Shown: positions 1 through 6,814, counted from the first letter of the stretch. The stretch is 8,235 bases of DNA from an uncultured Armatimonadota bacterium (GCA_903881535.1 CAIRTT010000173.1:1-8235), one strand, 5' to 3'. Notes: generated by a model from the letters alone, not told the origin. Numbers and translations are program-made.

Positions 1-1158
1 AACCTGCATTTGTTTGAGGTTGGCGATGGTAACAATCGCGGCGCCTTGTGCAAAGCCGGCGGTCGCGGATGCAACAAGCTCGCCCTCTTCAAGGTACTTT
101 CCAGTGACCTCGCCGGCCATCGGGGCAACAATACGCGTCTCGGTCAGCTGAACACTCTGCTGGGCGAAGCGGTTTTCGATTTGAGCGACATCTGCACGGC
201 TACGCTCGATGTCACGCTTTCGAAGTGCGACGGTACCGAGGTTGTTTTCCTGATTTTGTAGCTCAACCTTGCTCGTCCGAAGATTGATTTTCGCTTGCGA
301 CACCTTAATGTCAGCCTGCTTCACGCGGATGTTTGCCTGCTCGACACGGATTTTGGCAGCATCTACAGCAAGCTTTGCGGTATCAATATCTTCCTTACGT
401 GGGCCTTCTTTGAGCAATGCAACCCGTTGGCGGGCGCTTTGAATGTCCGATTCCTGGAGGCGGACCTGCGTCTCAGCCGTGTCGACATCCTGCTGGCTAA
501 TAAATCCCTTGGTAAGCAGTGTCTTTCGGCGTTCGACAATTCGCTTTTGGTCATCGAGCTGATCGTCAGCACGCTTCAACGATGCGACCGCCTGGGCGAG
601 TTCTTGAGGTCGCGTTGGCGCCGCAGTTTGCGCATAGCGTTTCTCAGCCGTTTCCACACCAAGAATCGCATCGCGCAAGTTAATGGCAGCATCTGACTTC
701 GATACCTCAGCATCTGCGACCTGTGACTCAGCCGTTTGAACACCTATTTTTGCCCGATCAACTGCGAGTGCAACCTGGCGTGCGATGAGTCCCTCATTCT
801 CTTTGGTCTGCTCTAAGCCGGCGCGGGCCGAGCGAACCTGAGCGGCAATTCCAGCAACTTCCCTAGCGACTTCTTTAGGATCGACGGTTGCGATAAGCTG
901 CCCAGCGGCTATGACATCACCTGGCTTGACATAAAATCGGCTGAGGCGGCCTGCGACACGTGACTTGACATCGACTTTGACAACAGGTTCGAGTGTTCCG
1001 GATTCAGAGACGATTAATGCAACATCCCCTGTTTCCGCTGACACAATCCTACCGACAGCGACGACTGGCTTCGCAGACTTCATACGCGTGAAGTAGTAGC
1101 CACCACCTGCGACGACTACAAGCCCGATGGCGATCAGCGCCTTTTTATTTACAGCCAT
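1..1158 (-). CDS. HlyD-family periplasmic adaptor (membrane fusion protein), 3' end cut by window edge
   Basis: The frame is open from the ATG at 1158 to the left edge (386 residues, no stop), so the C-terminus is missing. Residues 7-22 form one hydrophobic anchor (ALIAIGLVVVAGGGYY). Residues about 45-95 are the first lipoyl half-domain (GTLEPVV, V-x-PGDVIAAGQ). Residues about 96-335 are one long coiled-coil hairpin, and residues 336 onward (TRIVAPMAGEV, GKYLEEGE) are the second lipoyl half leading into the barrel. At the hairpin tip, R210-x3-L214-x6-S221 matches the RLS motif that adaptors of this family use to contact TolC-type channels. Such proteins bridge an inner-membrane ABC, MFS or RND transporter to the outer-membrane channel. 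An in-frame TGA (the end of the upstream gene) and no other start codon lie upstream, which supports this start, although AAGGA/AGGA are about 15-20 bases away. The transporter partner is probably beyond the left edge; the MFS gene upstream is a less likely partner. The family is confident; the substrate is unknown. Confidence 0.9.
   Translation of the reverse strand, partial: MAVNKKALIAIGLVVVAGGGYYFTRMKSAKPVVAVGRIVSAETGDVALIVSESGTLEPVVKVDVKSRVAGRLSRFYVKPGDVIAAGQLIATVDPKEVAREVAGIAAQVRSARAGLEQTKENEGLIARQVALAVDRAKIGVQTAESQVADAEVSKSDAAINLRDAILGVETAEKRYAQTAAPTRPQELAQAVASLKRADDQLDDQKRIVERRKTLLTKGFISQQDVDTAETQVRLQESDIQSARQRVALLKEGPRKEDIDTAKLAVDAAKIRVEQANIRVKQADIKVSQAKINLRTSKVELQNQENNLGTVALRKRDIERSRADVAQIENRFAQQSVQLTETRIVAPMAGEVTGKYLEEGELVASATAGFAQGAAIVTIANLKQMQV
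253..357 (-). repeat. Five tandem 21-bp units encoding exact heptads in the adaptor coiled coil
   Basis: Residues 268-302 of the HlyD-family protein read as five in-register heptads: AKIRVEQ, ANIRVKQ, ADIKVSQ, AKINLRT, SKVELQN. Each starts with a small residue, with I/V at position 3 and V/L at position 5. At DNA level, the two units at 316-336 and 337-357 share about 15 of 21 bases. That is more than coiled-coil constraint alone requires and suggests growth of the coil by 21-bp duplication followed by divergence. Confidence 0.6.
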
Positions 1159-1194
1159 GCTTAGCGATATCCATCCTGTCCTTCGAGACCAGCA

Positions 1195-1935
1195 TCAACG
1201 GCTTGCCTTCAGGACCATTCCAACAAATTTGGGTAGTAATTTCTGCTTGTTGATGCGATTGCGGAGCTGCCGCGGATCAGATGTCAATCTGTAAAACCAC
1301 TCCAACCCGCGTTTTTGCATCCACACTGGAGCGCGCTGAACCGTGCCAGAAAAAACATCCAGTGTTCCCCCGACACCTATACACACCTTTGCCCCTGTGA
1401 GATTCCCGTGCATCGCAATCCATTTTTCCTGTTTGGGGATTCCAAGGGCAACCAAAACAATGTCAGGCTTAGATGACGCAATCTCTGCGGCAACCCCTGG
1501 AGCAGTGGATGCATCGAAAAAGCCATCACGCGTCCCGACAACATTGCATCCAGGATAGCGTTTTTGCATTTCTGTAGCTGCAAGCGCGGCGACGCCAGGC
1601 GCGGCTCCAAAGAAGAAAATACGCCATCCCCGCTTGACACTCTCAGCGACCAAACGCTCAGCAAGGTCAACGCCACTGCACTTGTTTCGGATTCCGAGGC
1701 CTAGCTTTCGGCTTGCCCACAGGATGCCAGCTCCATCGGATGTCACCATCGCAGCAGCTTTTGCAACCGTCAGAAACTCAGAATCCATGGATGCAGTTAC
1801 AACCATACTCGCATCGGCGGTGACCACCTGATGCATTGTGTCAGATGCAATGAATCCGGCAATCCGCTCGATTGCAGTGTCCATGTCAACATCATCAACG
1901 GGTAAACCCAATATGTCTATTCGCTTAGCAGCCAT
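1195..1935 (-). CDS. WecG/TagA/CpsF-family glycosyltransferase
   Basis: This 246-residue protein has the usual length and full pattern of the WecG/TagA/CpsF family (GT26). Members transfer a sugar such as N-acetylmannosamine or its uronic acid from a UDP-sugar to an undecaprenyl-linked acceptor at the inner face of the membrane, for teichoic acid, enterobacterial common antigen or capsule/exopolysaccharide synthesis. Visible features are RIDILGLPVDD (5-15); T39-A-D41, matching the substrate-site Thr of TagA; S66-D67-G-A-G, with D67 at the position of the proposed catalytic Asp; FFFGAAPG (107-114); VALGIPKQEKW (162-172); GVGGTLDVFSG (187-197); and RAPVWMQKRGLEWFYRL (201-217). The Arg-rich tail (R221 onward) matches the membrane-associating appendage of TagA. 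It starts 10 bases after the MFS gene ends. The only Shine-Dalgarno-like match (AAGGA) abuts the ATG. The sugar and acceptor cannot be read from the sequence. Confidence 0.93.
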   Translation of the reverse strand: MAAKRIDILGLPVDDVDMDTAIERIAGFIASDTMHQVVTADASMVVTASMDSEFLTVAKAAAMVTSDGAGILWASRKLGLGIRNKCSGVDLAERLVAESVKRGWRIFFFGAAPGVAALAATEMQKRYPGCNVVGTRDGFFDASTAPGVAAEIASSKPDIVLVALGIPKQEKWIAMHGNLTGAKVCIGVGGTLDVFSGTVQRAPVWMQKRGLEWFYRLTSDPRQLRNRINKQKLLPKFVGMVLKASR

Positions 1936-1940
1936 TCCTT
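1936..1940 (-). promoter_or_regulatory. Shine-Dalgarno-like AAGGA directly abutting the glycosyltransferase ATG
   Basis: On the minus strand, the 10 bases between the MFS stop and the glycosyltransferase start read TTTCTAAGGA, followed immediately by ATG. The purine core therefore has essentially no spacer, compared with the usual 5-9 bases. No better start exists: the next in-frame candidate is a TTG at codon 9, inside the conserved DILG segment. Translation here may depend on ribosomes arriving from the upstream gene. Confidence 0.4.
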
Positions 1941-1945
1941 AGAAA

Positions 1946-3205
1946 CTATACCGCTTCATCGGTTATCAGGTCAGTTCCCGTAGTACCCTCCATGCGCTTG
2001 AGGTTCCTCAAGGATGGCACCCAGATAGCCGTTCCAGCAACGACAAGAATGGTCATCATCCCGCCAATCGCAACGGAACGTATCAGCCCAACCCAGCGGG
2101 CCATCAAGCCTGACTCAAACCCACCAAGTTCATTACTTGCGCCGACAAAGAGGTCGTTGAATGCCGAGACCCGCCCACGCATCCTGTTCGGGACCTGAAC
2201 CAGCAACATCGTCGAACGGATCACAACAGAGATGGCATCCAGAGCGCCAAGGGTAAACAGGCACAGTGCAGACAACCAAATATTAGTAGAGAGCGCAAAC
2301 CCAACGGTTGCAATCCCAAATCCGCCGACCGCCCAGAGCATCGCCGGGCCAGCCTGCTTCATTTCTGGTTGCCGTGCAAGGTAAGCGGACATCGACAAAG
2401 CTCCGATATTGACCGATGCCTGTAACCAACCCAGGCCGACCGGGCCAACCTTTAGTACGGTGTCTGCAAACGCGGGTAGAAGGGCGGCGGCTCCGCCAAG
2501 GAGCACAGCGAAGAGATCGAGGCTGATCGCAGCGAGCAGCGCTGGACGAGTCCTAAGAAAGGAAAAGCCTTCGAGTGCTGATCTCCAGCCCTGTTCATCG
2601 GTTTCTTGTGGTGGTTCTGGAGCGACCTTGGGAAGCTGCGCATAGCCGTAGGCGGTAACCAGACCCAGCACAATTTCGATGATGTAAACGCGCCAGACAT
2701 GTCCACCAGATCCAATAATGATGCCAGCGAGCACTGGTCCAATCACACTGGCGGATTGCCATCCAAGGGACAGCCAGCTGACGGCTTCCCGATAGTGTTT
2801 TTCATCAACGACACGTGGCAAGAGATTATCGATGGCTGGTGAATAAAACGTGCGAATTGTAGCTAGCACTCCGACAGCAACGAGTACAAGGGTAACCGGG
2901 AGTTTGAGTAACGCAAAGACCAGTAACATGATGCTCGCGACCAGCATCCCGAGGCGTGTAATGACTGCAATCGACCGCCGATCATAGCGGTCGCAGACGT
3001 GTCCTGCTACGAGAGCAAACGCCAAAACAGGGATGATTTCAACGAGCCCAAGCACACCGGATGCAAACGGATCCCGCGTCTGGTGAAAGACTTGCCATGC
3101 GATTCCCGTAAAAAGGAAGCGTCCAGCGAGCGATCCAGCTACACGGGTCAGAAAGAACTGTCGAAAACGAGGTTGGCGCAGCAAGCCAAGCCAATCTGAT
3201 TGCAT
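1946..3205 (-). CDS. MFS exporter, EntS-like (MFS_3 family)
   Basis: This integral membrane protein of 419 residues (from ATG 3205) has about twelve hydrophobic segments in two halves, joined by a polar loop near residues 192-208. The cytoplasmic loop after TM2 carries the MFS motif A form GHVCDRYDRRS (68-78), and the second half has the matching P-x-RMRGRVSAFND (339-351). The segment DLFAVLLGGAAALLPAFA (230-247) is typical of the MFS_3/EntS group, which includes the enterobactin exporter and many drug or macrolide exporters driven by the proton gradient. The substrate cannot be read. Start choice: the ATG at 3205 lies one base after the stop of the upstream transferase, with GAGGAAG upstream, and gives the N-terminus usual for the family (LLRQPRFRQFFLTR). 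In-frame GTG 3229 and ATG 3226 would add 7-8 residues overlapping the upstream gene but lack a clear ribosome site. Confidence 0.9.
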   Translation of the reverse strand: MQSDWLGLLRQPRFRQFFLTRVAGSLAGRFLFTGIAWQVFHQTRDPFASGVLGLVEIIPVLAFALVAGHVCDRYDRRSIAVITRLGMLVASIMLLVFALLKLPVTLVLVAVGVLATIRTFYSPAIDNLLPRVVDEKHYREAVSWLSLGWQSASVIGPVLAGIIIGSGGHVWRVYIIEIVLGLVTAYGYAQLPKVAPEPPQETDEQGWRSALEGFSFLRTRPALLAAISLDLFAVLLGGAAALLPAFADTVLKVGPVGLGWLQASVNIGALSMSAYLARQPEMKQAGPAMLWAVGGFGIATVGFALSTNIWLSALCLFTLGALDAISVVIRSTMLLVQVPNRMRGRVSAFNDLFVGASNELGGFESGLMARWVGLIRSVAIGGMMTILVVAGTAIWVPSLRNLKRMEGTTGTDLITDEAV

Positions 3206-3206
3206 T

Positions 3207-3992
3207 TTACGTATCTGCTTCCTCATCACCAGAGAATGTCACCCAAGCGTTGTGATCCTCTTCTCCATCCGGATCATAATTTCCATCGGTATCGGGTAGC
3301 CGCCAAACGCCATCCCGTCCGAGTATCCCAACGGGCCTAAATGTCGTTTTGTAGCGCAGACTTCCGCAGCCCGCGACATGATACCCAAAGTGCGCCCACG
3401 TCCGGTTCATCAGCTCCCCGAGGCGAATCACCTTAAGCATCATGAACTTGCCAAGCGAGCGATCCGCGTAATCAGGGTCATGGTAATGATAGACCCCGGA
3501 GACGATGTTTCCGGTGATGTCTAAGAGGGCGATTCCAAGGAGGGTCTCCTCCAGCCACACCGAGACTTCAATGGACTGCGTTGGGTTGTCGAGAAAGGCA
3601 TCGGAATACCCATCGATGCTGTGATCAGACCGATGCCAACCACGGTCTGCTTCTCTGGCAACATGGTAACGCCGGTAAATGTCCATGCGTTGCGTGTCTA
3701 TCGTTGGCTGTCCAACCTCGATGCGTAAATCCGCATTACGGCTTAGACATCGCGACTGTGAGCGGTTTGGCGAAAAGGATGGAATGTGGATGCGCGTACT
3801 CCGACACTCCTCACAGTCTTCGCAGATCGGACGATAAAGCAACCTGCCAAATTTACGCCACCCAGTTTGGAGAAGCTGCTCGTACTCCAAAGTGCTCATC
3901 GACTTAACTACGACATGTTCCATCGTGTTACGTTGGTCTGGTAGATACGGACATCGACAAGGGTCGGTTACGGTGTGAGATGCGACAATCAC
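3207..3992 (-). CDS. bpt: Aspartate/glutamate leucyltransferase, Bpt/ATE family (aminoacyl-tRNA--protein transferase)
   Basis: This 261-residue cytosolic enzyme would transfer an amino acid (leucine in bacterial Bpt, arginine in eukaryotic ATE1) from aminoacyl-tRNA to proteins with an acidic N-terminus, marking them for ClpS/ClpAP-type degradation. The N-terminal ATE domain shows C12-R-C14-PYLPDQ, then GWRKFGRLLYRPICEDC with C57, C60 and C63 ahead of RSTRI. The C-terminal domain (about 100-225) shows YRRYH, VYHYHDPDYADRSLGKFMML, and GYHVAGCGSLRYKTTFRP. The acidic tail (235-261) is a little longer than usual. The GTG start has AGGA 7 bases upstream (GTAGGATAGGGAC). It sits 9 bases after the radical SAM gene and 1 base before the MFS gene, so it lies in the middle of an operon. 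Leucine rather than arginine specificity follows from bacterial origin and is inferred, not read from a motif. Confidence 0.92.
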   Translation of the reverse strand: MIVASHTVTDPCRCPYLPDQRNTMEHVVVKSMSTLEYEQLLQTGWRKFGRLLYRPICEDCEECRSTRIHIPSFSPNRSQSRCLSRNADLRIEVGQPTIDTQRMDIYRRYHVAREADRGWHRSDHSIDGYSDAFLDNPTQSIEVSVWLEETLLGIALLDITGNIVSGVYHYHDPDYADRSLGKFMMLKVIRLGELMNRTWAHFGYHVAGCGSLRYKTTFRPVGILGRDGVWRLPDTDGNYDPDGEEDHNAWVTFSGDEEADT

Positions 3993-4001
3993 GTCCCTAT
4001 C

Positions 4002-5342
4002 CTACCCGCAGCATCGCTTGGCTTTCTTGCCTGAACCGCAGGGACACGGATCATTTCTGCCGATGACAGGGTACGACGGCGCCTTTTGTCGCTTTGCCCA
4101 GTCCATCACCAACGATGGCGGTCGCTGCTGCGAAAGCAGCTGACACATAAGCTTCATCGGCTCGTCGATATGCTGAAAGAACATTTTGTAGCCTGCGCAA
4201 AGGTAGTTCAGGCCAAATTCCCCGGTCGATGTTCGCGTAAATCTGTGCTTTGGGCATTCACCATGGCAGGCAAATCTAACATCACATTCTAGACACTGCG
4301 TTGGTAAGGTATCCCGCTTGGCATTACCAAAGTTTTGCTGTTCCTGAGATGTCACCAGCTCTGAAAGCGATGTCTCATTGATGTTCCCAAGGCGATATTC
4401 CGGATAGACATAGTGGTCGCATGAGTACACATCCCCGTTGTGCTCCATCGCAAGTGCCTTGCCACACGTCTCCGAGAACACGCACAGTGCCCCGGGAGCG
4501 CCGTACCAGTTGCCAAGAGCAACATCGAAATGTTGTACAAAGACCTTCCCGACATCTGCACGAACCCATTCATCAAAGACCGTGCAGAGAAAGCGTCCAT
4601 AGTCGATGCTACGAACAGACCAGTCGGTTACAGGTGCGGCATCGTCGTCATTAGCAGCTGCAGGTTTCGCCAGATGCAGCTGGATAAGGCCATCGATGGT
4701 GCGTGAGATATCCGGGATATTGCGCTCGACAAGCGGGATGAACTGTATATAACCCGACCCGATTTCCTTGAGAAACTGATAAACGCGCTCTGGTTGTTGG
4801 CTGTTCTTTCGGCTAACGACGGTAAGCGTGTTGAAGTCGACTTTGTGGCTCCGAAGGACAGAAATGCCCTTCATAACGCGATCGAATGTAGGGCGCTGCT
4901 GTTTGTCTACGCGATAGGTGTCGTGGAGGTCCGCAGGTCCATCAATGCTAACGCCAACAAGAAACTGATTGTCAGCAAGGAAGCATCCCCAGGCGTCATC
5001 CAGGAGCGTTCCATTCGTCTGAAAGGCATTTTGAATCTGCTTCCCGTTTGCGTACTTTGCTTGCAGGCGGACAACATTTTCAAAGTAGGAAACACCGAGG
5101 AGCGTGGGCTCCCCACCCTGCCAGGCAAACTGTACTTCATGTCCAGGTTGTGCCTCGATGTACTGCTGGATGTACAGTTCAAGGGTCTCGGGGGACATCG
5201 CCCAGCTTGGAAGAACCTTTCGATCAGCAGTGTAGTAGTTTTCCTTCTCGAGGTAAAAGCAGTAGCGGCAATCCAGGTTGCAGATGGGGCCGATCGGCTT
5301 TGTCATGATGTGAAAGCCGGTGTGCAACATTTGGACAGACAT
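4002..5342 (-). CDS. Radical SAM/SPASM maturase, anaerobic sulfatase-maturase type, with C-terminal SEC-C motif
   Basis: This is a 446-residue protein. The radical SAM cluster motif is C21-N-L-D-C25-R-Y-C28, followed by WQGGEPTL (74-81), QTNGTLL (108-114) and VSIDGP (131-136). The SPASM region holds eight cysteines in the spacing of anaerobic sulfatase maturases: C287, C293, C308, C350, C353, C359, C363 and C382. The Asp after C308 (D309) falls where the catalytic Asp277 of the Clostridium perfringens enzyme sits. These enzymes oxidise a Cys or Ser of a sulfatase to formylglycine, using S-adenosylmethionine. The last 18 residues (RNDPCPCGSGKKAKRCCG) are a complete SEC-C zinc-binding motif. 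The ATG at 5342 has AAGG six bases upstream. A longer reading to 5498 would overlap the divergent gene and has no family resemblance. No sulfatase is present here, so the target is unknown and a different peptide substrate is possible. Confidence 0.9.
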   Translation of the reverse strand: MSVQMLHTGFHIMTKPIGPICNLDCRYCFYLEKENYYTADRKVLPSWAMSPETLELYIQQYIEAQPGHEVQFAWQGGEPTLLGVSYFENVVRLQAKYANGKQIQNAFQTNGTLLDDAWGCFLADNQFLVGVSIDGPADLHDTYRVDKQQRPTFDRVMKGISVLRSHKVDFNTLTVVSRKNSQQPERVYQFLKEIGSGYIQFIPLVERNIPDISRTIDGLIQLHLAKPAAANDDDAAPVTDWSVRSIDYGRFLCTVFDEWVRADVGKVFVQHFDVALGNWYGAPGALCVFSETCGKALAMEHNGDVYSCDHYVYPEYRLGNINETSLSELVTSQEQQNFGNAKRDTLPTQCLECDVRFACHGECPKHRFTRTSTGEFGLNYLCAGYKMFFQHIDEPMKLMCQLLSQQRPPSLVMDWAKRQKAPSYPVIGRNDPCPCGSGKKAKRCCG

Positions 5343-5349
5343 GCTACGC

Positions 5350-5378
5350 CTTATACTTGCCCTACTACGGTAATGCAA
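5350..5378 (-). promoter_or_regulatory. Candidate sigma-70-type promoter for the five-gene minus-strand run
   Basis: On the minus strand TTGCAT (5378-5373, weak -35) is followed by a 17-base spacer and TATAAG (5355-5350, 5 of 6 matches to TATAAT). Transcription would begin about 7-8 bases later, at or next to the maturase ATG at 5342, giving a leaderless or nearly leaderless mRNA. That conflicts with use of the AAGG at about 5349-5352 as a ribosome site. This is pattern matching only. Confidence 0.35.
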
Positions 5379-5418
5379 GTGGAACAAGACACGTAGGGAA
5401 TGCGGTATTGTTGAGAAT

Positions 5419-6558
5419 ATGCAGCAGTTTGAGCCCCTTACCAGTGAAAAGGTTGCGTCCGCGCGGTCGGTCTCTGAGACTAACCAGGTTATGGACACGC
5501 AGACACAGGTTCAGCGTGCCACTTCGACCACGAACTCAACACCCCCGGATGCAAAAGCAAAGCTGCGTACTGTCCAACTTGTATTGCAGCCGGTCGTGGC
5601 CTGGGTTTGTTTGATGGCGACTGCGAAAGCAACCGGGCAGTTTGATTTTGCCTATCGCTATCCGGCGCAAGCTCAGATTCTCCTTGCAGTAGTCCCGCAG
5701 CTGATATTGCTGTTTGTTGGGCTTAGACTTCGTAATCCTCGCCTTGCCTTTGTTGCTGGCCTGCTGTTTGCAGCGATTACATTATTGATTTCTTTGTCAT
5801 CAGGTATCACTGGACTCGGCTTTGTATATGCAGCCCTAATGCCATTTGTGGCGGCTGGATCAGCCGCCATGGCTAACCGTCCTGATCTGCGAAAACGATT
5901 TATCCCGGCGATGCTTGCATGGATTGCTGCGATCACAGGAATTATTGCTGTCTCATCAGGGGTGCGAAGTGTTACCCCACCCGTTTCCGTTGCTGAAGCG
6001 CCGATGGCGATGACCGCTCCAGCTACCAGTCTACCGGTCGCCTTCAGAAGTGAAAATACAGGTACCCTAACAATCGGTGACCAGGACTATCAGCATAAAA
6101 TGGTGCTCGAGAGCCTCGAAGGGAAAAGCGCGATCTTCCCGGCTGAACGAGCCTTCGACAAGGGAATGACACTCAAGAGCGCCGATGGAACCACGCAGAT
6201 CAACATTGACTCGGATGGCATCTTGCAGTGGAAGCATGGAAACCAGCTGGTTGACATCGTGGATACATCGGAAGTGCCGATTTCTGCCGTTTCAATGAAC
6301 GCCGATGGGAACATGCTTGTGTTCAAGCAAGCGGGCATGTATATGGTTTTCACACCCAGTAAGGGTGCGCGCGGCCTCGAGGAAGTCCTAAACCAGTTCA
6401 GTGGCTCAGAGTTCCAAGGCGATTCGCAGCTTGGGATGATTCTTCCTGAAGATGTACAGAGCGCGACCTGGCGCCCTGATGGCAAACAACTTACCGGGCG
6501 GCTGTCAAGTGGAACGTTCGGAGAATCCCGATTCGAGTTCGATATGGAGAAGAAGTAA
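5419..6558 (+). CDS. Unrecognised protein with five membrane segments and a large C-terminal exported domain
   Basis: I do not recognise this 379-residue protein. Residues 1-48 are polar and Ser/Thr/Gln-rich. Hydrophobic segments lie at about 51-69, 86-103, 108-128, 132-150 and 162-182. The positive loops RLRNPR (103-108) and NRPDLRKR (153-160) would face the cytoplasm, which puts the N-terminus inside and residues 183-379 outside. That domain starts with a Pro/Ala/Thr linker (187-207). It then has alternating short hydrophobic strands and turn motifs such as SADG, DSDG, NADG and RPDGKQL, with WRPDGKQLTGRL near the end, resembling a beta-sheet or beta-propeller fragment. The ATG at 5419 has only a weak GAGA upstream; ATG 5491 is an alternative that removes 24 polar residues and keeps all membrane segments. 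Its stop overlaps the HMA gene by one base, so the two are probably made together. It is divergent from the maturase operon. A role in metal handling is inferred from that pairing alone. Confidence 0.85.
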   Translation: MQQFEPLTSEKVASARSVSETNQVMDTQTQVQRATSTTNSTPPDAKAKLRTVQLVLQPVVAWVCLMATAKATGQFDFAYRYPAQAQILLAVVPQLILLFVGLRLRNPRLAFVAGLLFAAITLLISLSSGITGLGFVYAALMPFVAAGSAAMANRPDLRKRFIPAMLAWIAAITGIIAVSSGVRSVTPPVSVAEAPMAMTAPATSLPVAFRSENTGTLTIGDQDYQHKMVLESLEGKSAIFPAERAFDKGMTLKSADGTTQINIDSDGILQWKHGNQLVDIVDTSEVPISAVSMNADGNMLVFKQAGMYMVFTPSKGARGLEEVLNQFSGSEFQGDSQLGMILPEDVQSATWRPDGKQLTGRLSSGTFGESRFEFDMEKK

Positions 6559-6773
6559 TGACGACAACGGTTTTACATGCCCCTGACATCATGTGCGGAG
6601 GATGCGCAGCTAGCATCCAAAAGGCCTTGGCCGATGTCGATGGAATCGGTGGTGTTGATGTAGATGTTGCAGCCAAGCACGTCTCCGTGACACACGATGA
6701 CGTTTTGGTAACGGTAGACCACTTGGTAACACGCCTTGACCATGCGGGTTTCTCAGCATCGCCAGTCGAGTAG
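6558..6773 (+). CDS. HMA-domain metal-binding protein (CopZ-like metallochaperone)
   Basis: This 71-residue soluble protein is the length of a single HMA (heavy-metal-associated) domain. The metal loop is M12-C13-G-G-C16, followed by AASIQKALADV (helix 1), GGVDVDVAAKHVSVTH (strands 2 and 3) and VDHLVTRLDHAGFSAS (helix 2), in the normal beta-alpha-beta-beta-alpha-beta order. Such proteins bind Cu(I) or another soft metal through the two cysteines and pass it to P-type ATPases or sensors. There is no signal peptide, so it should be cytosolic. Its ATG overlaps the stop of the membrane-protein gene (TAATG), with GGAGA 8 bases upstream inside that gene, which points to translational coupling. No P-type ATPase or copper-responsive regulator lies in the window, so the partner and the metal are open. 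The domain call is confident; copper is the likeliest metal. Confidence 0.9.
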   Translation: MTTTVLHAPDIMCGGCAASIQKALADVDGIGGVDVDVAAKHVSVTHDDVLVTVDHLVTRLDHAGFSASPVE

Positions 6774-6782
6774 CTGTATTCC

Positions 6783-6811
6783 ATGTGAAGCCGATTAGAT
6801 CGGTGTCACAT
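6783..6811. other. Stable 13-bp hairpin just after the HMA gene
   Basis: ATGTGA (6783-6788) pairs perfectly with TCACAT (6806-6811). After an A/G mismatch, GCCGAT (6790-6795) pairs with ATCGGT (6799-6804) through one G-T wobble, leaving a three-base TAG loop. It begins 9 bases after the HMA stop codon and is not followed by a T-run, so it is not a canonical terminator on the plus strand. It may stabilise the 3' end of the HMA mRNA, or its outer TGTGA/TCACA arms may be a protein site. Both readings are inference. Confidence 0.5.
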
Positions 6812-6814
6812 CAA

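Noticed and set aside
10..696. Plus-strand open frames of 83 and 133 codons
   Set aside because: They are shadows of the HlyD-family gene, whose minus-strand frame has lipoyl, coiled-coil and RLS features.
3203..3229. GTG 3229 or ATG 3226 as the MFS start
   Set aside because: There is no ribosome site before them; ATG 3205 has GAGGAAG upstream and gives the usual family N-terminus. It cannot be fully excluded.
4794..5396. A 200-codon plus-strand open frame
   Set aside because: It is antisense to the radical SAM gene, has no recognisable motif, and the opposite strand is conserved protein throughout.
5343..5498. N-terminal extension of the radical SAM frame by 52 residues
   Set aside because: It overlaps the divergent gene, shows no family similarity, and the ATG at 5342 has an AAGG site and the expected N-terminus.
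6785..6810. TGTGA...TCACA as a CRP-type operator
   Set aside because: CRP sites have a 6-base spacer; here it is about 16-17 bases and the inner bases pair, so an RNA hairpin is a better reading.
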